Positions 1 to 5,135 of a DNA stretch of 5,135 nucleotides are shown one piece after another. The stretch covers positions 1-5,135 of the forward strand of contig JAIRXO010000279.1 of the NCBI GenBank assembly GCA_031268255.1, in the 5' to 3' direction. How positions within the stretch are numbered: the stretch's first letter is position 1; every line of letters starts with the position of its first letter. Below the pieces are notes generated by a model. It made no database searches. It was not told where the DNA came from and was given only the letters and a program-made list of their open reading frames with translations. Source of the DNA: Spirochaetaceae bacterium (GTDB lineage: Bacteria; Spirochaetota; Spirochaetia; Treponematales; Breznakiellaceae). The translations under genes and the position numbers were made by a program.

Positions 1-2196
1 AAGGTTCCCCGCTGGGACCTTACCAAATTCAAAAATGTCGATCTCCGCATAGGTTCGGAGATGAAGTCCGTAGGCGAGGTTATGTCCATAGGCAGGAATT
101 TTGAGGAAGCCCTGCAAAAGGCCCTGCGCATGACCGGCATAGGCGCTCCCGGTCTTTCATCTGACGACAGCCTCTGCGGCGCGGACAGGGACAAGATCAG
201 GGACAGCCTCGCCAAGCCGACAGACCGCCGGATTTTCATGATATACCGGGCCCTTGCCGAAGGCTGGTCCGTGGACCGCATCCACAGGATCACCAGGATA
301 GACAAGTGGTTCCTGCATAAAATCGCCGGAGTCCTGGAACTGGAAAAGGAACTGCGGGACCGGAAAAAAGGCTCAAGCGGGAGCGGCGGAGGGCTTTCCC
401 CGGAACTTCTTGCCAGGGCGAAAAAATACGGTTTTTCCGATGAGCGTATCGGAGCGTTTAGGGGCATGGGCGAAATGGAAGTCCGGTCCCTGAGGGAAGA
501 ATACCGTATACGGCCTGTGGTCAAGCAGATAGATACCCTGGCCGCCGAATACCCGGCAAAAACCAATTACCTGTATATGACCTATGCCGGAGCCGGTCCG
601 GGCAGCGGCGCGTCCCATGACACGGCCCCGGCGGGCCGGGGGGTCATGGTTCTGGGCTCAGGCGCCTACCGCATAGGGAGCAGCGTCGAATTTGACTGGT
701 GCTGTGTCAACGCGGTCCAGACGGTCCGCGCCCTGGGCCGTTATTCCATCATGGTCAACTGCAATCCCGAAACAGTCTCTACCGATTACGATATGTGCGA
801 CCGGCTCTATTTTGAAGAGCTGTCCCTGGAGCGGGTGCTTGATATTTACGAGCTTGAGCGGCCCGACGGCATCATGCTTTCCATGGGCGGCCAGATTCCC
901 AATAACCTGGCCACCAGGCTCTACTCAGCCGGGGTGCTGATCTACGGAACCAGGCCCCAGTCTATTGACATGGCAGAGGACAGAAACAAGTTTTCGGCCC
1001 TCCTCGACAGGCTCGGCATAGAGCAGCCTGAGTGGAAGGAGCTTACCGACCTTGCCGCGGCCAAGGACTTCGCCGCCCAGGCCGGTTATCCTGTCCTGAT
1101 ACGGCCAAGCTATGTACTTTCAGGCGCGGCAATGAACGTGGCCTGGAACGACGAAAGCCTGGAAGTATTTCTCAGGGCTGCCGCCGATGTCTCAGATGAA
1201 CATCCTGTGGTCATCTCCAAGTTTATCGAAAATTCCAAAGAGATTGAAATTGACGCCGTGGCCTCCCGGGGCACAGTCCTCTTTGACGCCATCACCGAGC
1301 ATGTAGAAAACGCCGGCGTTCATTCAGGAGACGCCACGGTGGTGCTTCCCGCCCAGAGGCTCTACATAGAAACCATAAGGAAGATACGAAAAATCAGTTC
1401 CGAAATCGCCCGGGCCCTTGATATTACCGGACCCTTCAATATCCAGTTTCTTGCCCAGCGCAACAAGGTCAGGGTTATTGAATGTAACCTCAGGGCCAGC
1501 CGGAGCTTTCCCTTCTGTTCCAAAATAAGCCGCGTCAACATGATTGAGATGGCGGCACGGGCCATGCTCGACGAAGCCCCGCAGAAGGCCCCCTCCTCGG
1601 CGCTGGACCTCGAATGGGTCGGCGTCAAGGCCGCCCAGTTCAGCTACGCAAGGCTCCACGGCGCGGACCCTGTCTCGGGTGTGGAAATGGCTTCTACCGG
1701 AGAAGTGGGCTGCATAGGCTCAGACCTTAACGACGCTTTTCTTAAAGCCCTGCTCTCGGTAGGCTACCGCATGCCAAAGAAACGCATACTCCTTTCCACA
1801 GGACCCATCGAGGACAAATTGAATTTTCTTGACTCGGCCCGCAAGCTCACCGCCATGGGGTTCGAACTCGTCGCGTCAAGGGGAACGGCAAAATTCCTCT
1901 CGTCCAACGGCGTCGCGGTAAAGACCCTTAACTGGCCCCTTGAATCCAGGGAGCCTAACATCGCCGGCTTTATCAAACGGGGCGAGATTGATCTGGTCAT
2001 CAACATACCCAAAAACAACCGGGAGACCGAACTTAAAAACGATTACATCATACGCCGCATGGCCATTGATTTTGACATTCCCCTCTTTACCAACATACGG
2101 GTAGCCAAGCAGTTCATAGACGCCCTCTCCTATGAGAAGGACAAGGGGCTGGAAATAAAGGCCTGGGAGGACTACGGCGCCGCTAACGTATGGTAA
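1..2196 (+). CDS. carB: Carbamoyl-phosphate synthase large subunit, C-terminal 731 residues (5' partial)
   Basis: CarB makes carbamoyl phosphate from bicarbonate, ammonia (from glutamine via CarA) and two ATP in the cytoplasm, feeding pyrimidine and arginine synthesis. The frame is open from base 1 and begins KVPRWDLTKF, matching the end of the first ATP-grasp half, so the ATG at 61 is internal. About 340 residues are missing if the full length is near E. coli's 1073. Visible in order (partial numbering): end of the first synthetase half with MKSVGEVM (21-28); helical oligomerisation domain (about 50-185, with VKQIDTLAAEYP); second pre-ATP-grasp domain with RIGSSVEFDWC and NCNPETVSTD (253-262); second ATP-grasp with RPSYVLSGAAM (368-378), EHVENAGVHSGDA and ECNLRASRSFPF (494-505); and the MGS-like allosteric domain (about 595-731) with VINIPKNN and YIIRR. 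Wording throughout is closer to eukaryotic CPS1/CAD than to E. coli CarB. Glycine-rich linkers sit near residues 124-131 and 197-213. It ends in TAA, overlapping the convergent tonB by 14 bp. The identification is firm; the clade is from remembered sequences. Confidence 0.97.
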   Translation, partial: KVPRWDLTKFKNVDLRIGSEMKSVGEVMSIGRNFEEALQKALRMTGIGAPGLSSDDSLCGADRDKIRDSLAKPTDRRIFMIYRALAEGWSVDRIHRITRIDKWFLHKIAGVLELEKELRDRKKGSSGSGGGLSPELLARAKKYGFSDERIGAFRGMGEMEVRSLREEYRIRPVVKQIDTLAAEYPAKTNYLYMTYAGAGPGSGASHDTAPAGRGVMVLGSGAYRIGSSVEFDWCCVNAVQTVRALGRYSIMVNCNPETVSTDYDMCDRLYFEELSLERVLDIYELERPDGIMLSMGGQIPNNLATRLYSAGVLIYGTRPQSIDMAEDRNKFSALLDRLGIEQPEWKELTDLAAAKDFAAQAGYPVLIRPSYVLSGAAMNVAWNDESLEVFLRAAADVSDEHPVVISKFIENSKEIEIDAVASRGTVLFDAITEHVENAGVHSGDATVVLPAQRLYIETIRKIRKISSEIARALDITGPFNIQFLAQRNKVRVIECNLRASRSFPFCSKISRVNMIEMAARAMLDEAPQKAPSSALDLEWVGVKAAQFSYARLHGADPVSGVEMASTGEVGCIGSDLNDAFLKALLSVGYRMPKKRILLSTGPIEDKLNFLDSARKLTAMGFELVASRGTAKFLSSNGVAVKTLNWPLESREPNIAGFIKRGEIDLVINIPKNNRETELKNDYIIRRMAIDFDIPLFTNIRVAKQFIDALSYEKDKGLEIKAWEDYGAANVW

Positions 2197-2902
2197 AGCG
2201 CAGGGGATAGCGGTAGCGCACGGCCACGGGGCTTCCGTTGAGCTCGGCGGGTACACCCCTCAGGCCCTCAAAGGCCCTGAGGGCAGCCTCTCCGAAACCG
2301 CGCCCCGGAGGGTCCTCATTGAGTATGCTAATCATCTTCACCGCACCGGAGCGGTCCACAAAGAGTTCAAGGTATACAAGGCCCTCTATATTGGCGCGCA
2401 GCGCCAGGGGAGGATAACGGAGCCTGCGCCGTATAGCCTCATCAGAAAAAAGCGGAGGCTTCGAGACCCAGTCCAGGGGAAGGTATTCATCGCCGGCTTC
2501 CCCTTGGGCAAACGCGAAACCCGAACCGCTTTCCGCCGTGGTTTCAGATGAGGCCCCGGCGGCCTGTTGTTCAGAGCCGGAAGAAGGCTCAAACCCGCCG
2601 CTTTCTTCTTCCGGCGCACCCTGTGGCACGGACGATGCGGACGGCGCGGATGCGGGCAGTGCGGGTGGCACGGACGCGGACGGCGCGGGCGACACGGATG
2701 CGGGCGATGGCGCAGGTGATGCGGACGGTGCGGATGCGGGCGGCGCGGCCCTGGGCGTTTCTCCAAGGTCGGTGAGCTTCATGACACCGGCTTCGGCTTC
2801 CACCGGGTAAGTTCCCAACTTAAAGGCAGGGGAAAAAAGCAGGGCCAGGTGCAGGGCCAGGGCGGCGGCAAAAAAGGCAGGGAGGCGGTACCGCGCTGTC
2901 AC
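2183..2902 (-). CDS. tonB: TonB-family energy transducer
   Basis: TonB-like protein (239 aa) that would carry energy from the ExbB/ExbD motor across the periplasm to outer-membrane receptors. It has a short N-terminus, one membrane anchor (about residues 8-25, AFFAAALALHLALLF), a low-complexity Pro/Ala/Ser linker (about 50-97), an acidic Ser/Glu/Gly stretch (98-138) and a C-terminal TonB domain (about 160-239). The domain shows RYPPLALRANIEGLVYLELF, a VDRSGAV turn, EAALRAFEGLRGVPAELNG and the closing YRYPLRFTI strand. The linker lacks the Pro-Lys/Pro-Glu repeats of enterobacterial TonB. The start is GTG at 2902, sharing GTGA with the exbD stop; an AAGGA lies 6 bases upstream. The first in-frame ATG (residue 41) would delete the membrane anchor, so GTG is preferred. 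It is the last gene of the operon. TonB versus a TolA-like role cannot be settled from sequence, but the C-terminal domain favours TonB. Confidence 0.9.
   Translation of the reverse strand: MTARYRLPAFFAAALALHLALLFSPAFKLGTYPVEAEAGVMKLTDLGETPRAAPPASAPSASPAPSPASVSPAPSASVPPALPASAPSASSVPQGAPEEESGGFEPSSGSEQQAAGASSETTAESGSGFAFAQGEAGDEYLPLDWVSKPPLFSDEAIRRRLRYPPLALRANIEGLVYLELFVDRSGAVKMISILNEDPPGRGFGEAALRAFEGLRGVPAELNGSPVAVRYRYPLRFTIR
2257..2283. other. Imperfect 27-nt inverted repeat (hairpin) just past the carB stop
   Basis: CCCTCAGG at 2257-2264 pairs with CCTGAGGG at 2276-2283; after one C-C mismatch three more pairs follow (CCT with AGG) around a CAA loop. The hairpin starts 60 bases after the carB stop and lies inside the tonB C-terminal domain. 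No T-run follows it on either strand, so it is not a standard intrinsic terminator. It could stabilise or pause the carB transcript end, or be a by-product of the tonB codons. Confidence 0.4.
2634..2741 (-). repeat. Low-complexity Pro/Ala/Ser coding repeat in the tonB linker
   Basis: The stretch is built from short units of the type GCGGAC/GCGGGC/GCGGAT on the plus strand. Within it, a 24-base segment at 2634-2657 recurs at 2718-2741 with one mismatch (C versus T at the 12th base). The copies are 84 bp apart, exactly 28 codons, so both encode PASAPSAS in the TonB linker (about residues 55-62 and 83-90). In-phase expansion by slippage or unequal recombination is the simple explanation. Confidence 0.8.
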
Positions 2903-3300
2903 AGGCTGTCCTTGACCACAAAGCTCACTGCCCGGTACTGAAGGCGCTGCAGTACGGTGATGACGCCCTGAACATGCGTAAAGGGTGTATTCCTGTCAGC
3001 GATGATATGAACCCTGGTTTCCGGTGCGCTGAGGTAAAGCTCATCCAGGGCAAGCTCTATGTCCCCAAGGGAGGAGAGAACCCCGTCAAGGTAGGACACG
3101 CCTTCCCTGTCTATCCATATCTCAAGGTTACGCCCGCCGTTTACCCGCGCCCCGGATGCGGCATGGGGATACTCAAGTCCCGGCTCCTTCCGGTAATGTA
3201 TCAGCGATACCAGCATGATAAATATAAGAAGCAGAAAGGCCACATCAGACATGGCGTTTAACGGGACGAAAAAAGGACGACGCGGCCGTCTCAAATTCAC
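2899..3300 (-). CDS. exbD: ExbD/TolR-family biopolymer transport protein (second copy)
   Basis: ExbD/TolR-type protein (133 aa), the usual family length. It has a basic cytoplasmic N-terminus (MNLRRPRRPF), one transmembrane helix (about residues 18-36, SDVAFLLLIFIMLVSLI) and a periplasmic domain. Asp19 at the start of the helix matches the essential membrane aspartate of the family (Asp25 of E. coli ExbD), which takes part in proton flow through the ExbB pore. The periplasmic part shows LEIWIDREGVSYLDG, then VHIIADRNTPFTHVQGVITVL and a final AVSFVV strand, all typical. The start is GTG at 3300, overlapping the upstream exbD stop as GTGA, with a strong GGGGAGG 7 bases upstream; the first in-frame ATG (Met17) would remove the basic N-terminus. 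It keeps the PLNAMSD sequence before the helix and is nearer the family consensus than its neighbour. ExbD and TolR cannot be separated by sequence alone; the following tonB favours ExbD. Confidence 0.92.
   Translation of the reverse strand: MNLRRPRRPFFVPLNAMSDVAFLLLIFIMLVSLIHYRKEPGLEYPHAASGARVNGGRNLEIWIDREGVSYLDGVLSSLGDIELALDELYLSAPETRVHIIADRNTPFTHVQGVITVLQRLQYRAVSFVVKDSL
2909..2913 (-). promoter_or_regulatory. Ribosome binding site of tonB (supports its GTG start)
   Basis: Read on the minus strand, AAGGA lies 6 bases before the GTG at 2902, within the last codons of the upstream exbD. Spacing is near optimal. It supports the GTG start that preserves the membrane anchor of TonB. Confidence 0.65.
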
Positions 3301-3695
3301 GGTAACGCCTCCCCTGTGGCAAAGGAGAATGTTTCAACCTCAAGGTTCCGGGCAAGCTCCACAAAGGAGACTACCTCCTGCCAGGGTACAAGGGGATCGG
3401 CTTCCAGAACCAGAACAAAGCCGGGAGAGGCGGCCCGGGCTATGATGCTTCCAGCCTCCCGAAAGTCCATCACATCTCCGTCCAAAAAAAGACGCCCTTC
3501 CCTGTCAAGGCGGAAGCGGAGCATATCGTCTTGCCGCACAGGGAGCGCCTGGTCTTTCGCCTGAAGGCCCAGCAGAAAACCCTTGTTGACGGTAAAGCCC
3601 GCGATAACGAGAAAATAAATGATGAGGAGAAAGGCAAGATCGCTAAAAGCGGCGCTTTCTCCGGCGCCAGATCTTTTCGGCCTTCTTATCTTCAT
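3297..3695 (-). CDS. exbD: ExbD/TolR-family biopolymer transport protein (first copy)
   Basis: ExbD/TolR-type protein (132 aa): basic N-terminus (MKIRRPKRSG), one membrane helix (about residues 17-35, FSDLAFLLIIYFLVIAGF) and a periplasmic domain containing FRLDREGRLFLDGD, FVLVLEADPLVPWQEVVSFV and VETFSFATG. Asp19 in the membrane helix matches the proton-carrying aspartate of the family. The segment before it (AGESAAFSD) lacks the usual N-x-T-P or P-L pattern and the last strand is less canonical, so this copy is the more divergent of the pair. It differs strongly from the next gene, so this is an old paralogous pair or a specialised heterodimer rather than a recent duplication. The ATG at 3695 overlaps the exbB stop as ATGA; no clear Shine-Dalgarno sequence precedes it (GATGGCCCTGCGGCC), suggesting translational coupling to exbB. 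Confidence 0.9.
   Translation of the reverse strand: MKIRRPKRSGAGESAAFSDLAFLLIIYFLVIAGFTVNKGFLLGLQAKDQALPVRQDDMLRFRLDREGRLFLDGDVMDFREAGSIIARAASPGFVLVLEADPLVPWQEVVSFVELARNLEVETFSFATGEALP
3308..3314 (-). promoter_or_regulatory. Ribosome binding site of the second exbD (supports its GTG start)
   Basis: Read on the minus strand, GGGGAGG lies 7 bases before the GTG at 3300. It is the best Shine-Dalgarno match in the cluster and lies inside the end of the preceding exbD coding region. It supports starting the second exbD at this GTG instead of the ATG 16 codons in, and suggests independent ribosome loading besides coupling. Confidence 0.75.
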
Positions 3696-4324
3696 GGCCG
3701 CAGGGCCATCTCGGTAATCAGATTGGAACAGGTCTTTTCCGTCTCGGCGGCAAATCTATCGACCACATGGGAAAAGACAGAATGGAAGATCATGGCCGCT
3801 ATGGCTATCACCAAGCCAAAAACCGTGGTAATAAGGGCCTCGTAAATGCCGTTGGCCACAATCCGGGCATTGACCTCCGACGCTTCGGCAATGGACTTAA
3901 AGGCCCCTATCATGCCCGACACGGTTCCCAAAAAACCGGTAAGGGGGGAAAGGGAACCAAGGGCTGTAAGAAAATTAAAGCCGTTCTCAAGGGAATTGAC
4001 ACAGCCAAGGGCTTCGGCCTCGACGGCTTTTTCCATACGGGCTTCGGAAAGGGAAGAACGCCTGACCAGGACCAGGAGTATGCGGGCGCCCATGCGCCGC
4101 CGCGAAAGCCCCGAAAGCCAGGCGTCGGCCTCGTCAAGTTTTCCTTCCTGAATATAGACTTTAAGTTTTTCTTCCAGATCATCCATGCGGAGATTGTGGT
4201 ATATAAGGTACGCGGCGCGCTCGCAGACTATGGCGGCTGTGGCGACGGAAAAAAAGAACAGGGGCCACATAAAAACCCCGCCCAGGCGGAACAATTCAAG
4301 AAGCGTAAAGGACTGCGTTTCCAT
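3692..4324 (-). CDS. exbB: MotA/TolQ/ExbB-family proton channel protein
   Basis: Inner-membrane proton channel subunit (210 aa) that forms the pentameric pore around ExbD. Three membrane segments are visible: about residues 13-33 (RLGGVFMWPLFFFSVATAAIV), 117-141 (FNFLTALGSLSPLTGFLGTV onward) and 160-184 (from YEALITTVFGLVIAIAA). The long stretch between the first two (about 42-112, charged, with EEKLKVYIQEGKLDEADAWL) is the usual cytoplasmic domain. Family motifs are SPLTGFLGTVSGMIGAF and GIYEALITTVFGL. Thr134 and Thr167 align with Thr148 and Thr181, the polar pore residues of E. coli ExbB. The ATG at 4324 follows the gpgS stop after 10 bp, with a weak GGGG 4 bases upstream. It overlaps the following exbD by ATGA. 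It could be called TolQ; the downstream tonB favours ExbB. The membrane fold and motifs make the family assignment firm. Confidence 0.94.
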   Translation of the reverse strand: METQSFTLLELFRLGGVFMWPLFFFSVATAAIVCERAAYLIYHNLRMDDLEEKLKVYIQEGKLDEADAWLSGLSRRRMGARILLVLVRRSSLSEARMEKAVEAEALGCVNSLENGFNFLTALGSLSPLTGFLGTVSGMIGAFKSIAEASEVNARIVANGIYEALITTVFGLVIAIAAMIFHSVFSHVVDRFAAETEKTCSNLITEMALRP

Positions 4325-4334
4325 ATATCCCCGG

Positions 4335-5135
4335 CTAATCAGGTTTTGAAACCTGCTCTGTCCTGTGGAATTTTGCCCTGTATTCGGGAACTTCGATCAT
4401 GGGCGGCCTTTCCTCGGCGGGTATAGCGGTGCGCGCCACAGTATGGGACCCGTTCTTCTGCTCAAGGGCTATGTGGTCCCGCCCCAGTTCCCTGAGCAGT
4501 TCCACCATGTTGTACTTTTTCCCCCTGGATAAAAAAGTATTGAGTATGCCGTAGGCCATTCTGCCCAGGGCGGCGATATTCTGGTTCCGGTGTATGCGCA
4601 TATCAAGATCAACCTGGGCCAGGGCCTCTATGCCTTCAAGCTGTAATATGTCAAGAAGGTTGCCCAGCTCAACGCCGTAGCCCACCGAAAAGGGAAGCCG
4701 TTCCAAAAGTTCCCGGCGGCCTGAGTATTCGCCTGAAAGGGGCTGTATCAGCCGGGCCAGTTCAGGATAAAAGAGGGAGAAAAGGGGCCTCACCAGAATC
4801 TCGGTTACCCTCCCCCCCCCTGACGGCACAAAGCTGCCTGACGAACGCAGGGGCCTTTCGTAAAAAGCCTTCACATAAGAAATCCGGTCATATTCAAGAA
4901 GGGGGCCCAGGAGGCCGTATACAAATTTGGGAGAAATATTGGAAATATCGGCGTCTACCCAGACTATGATATCCCCTTCAAGAACATACAGGCTCTTCCA
5001 GAGATTTTCGCCCTTGCCCTTGTAGGTTCCGTATTTGGGCAGTATGGTCTTTGAGGTAAAAACCTTCGCGCCAAAACGCTCGGCGACCTTTCGGGTATTG
5101 TCTTTGGAAGAAGAATCTATGACGGCGATCTCGTC
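4335..5135 (-). CDS. gpgS: Glucosyl-3-phosphoglycerate synthase (GT81 family), C-terminal 266 residues, 5' partial
   Basis: GpgS transfers glucose from a nucleotide sugar (usually UDP-glucose) to 3-phosphoglycerate, giving glucosyl-3-phosphoglycerate, the precursor of glucosylglycerate and, in mycobacteria, of methylglucose lipopolysaccharide. The frame is open from base 5135, starting DEIAVIDSSSKDNT, so the start codon and about 70-90 residues lie outside the window; the GTG at 4874 is an internal valine codon. Motifs in partial numbering: GKGENLWKS (40-48), VDAD (60-63, the metal- and nucleotide-sugar-binding DxD), VKAFYERP (88-95), GGGRVTE (106-112), RP and QPLSGEYSGRR (131-141), LPFSVGYGVELG (147-158), AQVDLDMRIHRNQ (173-185, with His182 matching the metal-binding His of mycobacterial GpgS) and ERPPM near the C-terminus (242-246). 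These follow remembered mycobacterial GpgS in order. A nine-G run encodes the GGG motif. It ends in TAG, 10 bp before exbB, as the first visible gene of the operon. No GpgP phosphatase gene is visible. Confidence 0.92.
   Translation of the reverse strand, partial: DEIAVIDSSSKDNTRKVAERFGAKVFTSKTILPKYGTYKGKGENLWKSLYVLEGDIIVWVDADISNISPKFVYGLLGPLLEYDRISYVKAFYERPLRSSGSFVPSGGGRVTEILVRPLFSLFYPELARLIQPLSGEYSGRRELLERLPFSVGYGVELGNLLDILQLEGIEALAQVDLDMRIHRNQNIAALGRMAYGILNTFLSRGKKYNMVELLRELGRDHIALEQKNGSHTVARTAIPAEERPPMIEVPEYRAKFHRTEQVSKPD
4812..4820 (-). repeat. Nine-base poly-G run inside gpgS
   Basis: Nine consecutive C on the plus strand (G on the coding strand) encode three glycines, all with GGG codons, in the conserved GGGRVTE motif of the glucosyltransferase. 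The run is followed on the coding strand by AGGG. Gain or loss of one base would shift the frame in mid-gene, so the run is a possible slippage site; it may equally be chance synonymous codon choice. Confidence 0.9.

Noticed and set aside
61..63. ATG at 61 as the carB start.
   Set aside because: The twenty codons before it continue the CarB sequence (KVPRWDLTKF onward), so the gene extends beyond the left edge.
1324..1659. Minus-strand open frames of about 90-110 codons inside carB.
   Set aside because: The plus-strand frame encodes unmistakable CarB catalytic motifs across this interval, so these are shadows.
1876..2256. Minus-strand open frame of 126 codons spanning the carB end and the tonB end.
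   Set aside because: It overlaps both real genes in another frame and shows no family motif.
2197..2300. Intrinsic terminator for carB.
   Set aside because: The only strong hairpin (2257-2283) has no following T-run on either strand, so it was recorded as a hairpin only.
2538..2810. Plus-strand open frames opposite the tonB linker encoding Asp/Gly/Ala-rich or Arg-rich repeats.
   Set aside because: They come from the low-complexity Pro/Ala/Ser codons of tonB read on the other strand; no domain or start signal supports them.
3767..4426. A 219-codon open frame on the plus strand opposite exbB.
   Set aside because: It is antisense to a well-supported membrane channel gene and its translation is rich in Gly and Lys with no recognisable domain. 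It is best explained as a shadow of exbB and the end of gpgS.
4335..4874. Reading the glucosyltransferase as a complete 179-aa gene starting at GTG 4874.
   Set aside because: The same frame stays open to the window edge and encodes conserved GpgS motifs (VIDSSS, GKGENLW, VDAD) before that codon, so 4874 is internal.

Overview
The window reads like a bacterial chromosome, most likely a Gram-negative-type (diderm) bacterium. Base composition looks moderately GC-rich by eye (not computed), yet ATA isoleucine and AGG arginine codons are frequent. A eukaryote-like CarB, a GpgS-type glucosyltransferase and an ExbB/ExbD/ExbD/TonB cluster together suggest a spirochaete, perhaps a treponeme related to the termite-gut lineages. 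That assignment is an inference from gene content and protein flavour and rests on no search.

Layout. Positions 1-2196 (+) hold the 3' two-thirds of carB, the large subunit of carbamoyl-phosphate synthase; its 5' end is outside the window. Everything to the right is on the minus strand and is read from right to left: the 3' part of gpgS (5135-4335, 5' end outside the window), then exbB/tolQ-like (4324-3692), a first exbD/tolR-like gene (3695-3297), a second exbD/tolR-like gene (3300-2899) and a tonB-like gene (2902-2183). The four transport genes are joined by 4-bp stop/start overlaps (ATGA, GTGA, GTGA), and gpgS lies only 10 bp upstream of exbB, so the five genes look like one translationally coupled operon. 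The tonB and carB stop codons face each other and the two coding regions overlap by 14 bp.

How the genes work together. ExbB, two ExbDs and TonB should form an inner-membrane motor that uses the proton gradient to energise outer-membrane receptors. No receptor gene is in the window, so the cargo is unknown. GpgS joins glucose to 3-phosphoglycerate, the first step to glucosylglycerate or related glycosides; its link to the TonB motor is not obvious. CarB supplies carbamoyl phosphate for pyrimidine and arginine synthesis and belongs to a separate transcription unit.

The window is gene-dense, with no gap above 10 bp, no RNA gene, no mobile element, no CRISPR array and no recognisable promoter. 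I see no clearly undescribed system. The points most worth a second look are the CPS1/CAD-like CarB, a nine-G run in the conserved GGGR motif of gpgS, the paired divergent ExbDs with GTG starts, the repeat-built Pro/Ala/Ser linker of TonB, and the overlapping convergent gene ends with a hairpin nearby.
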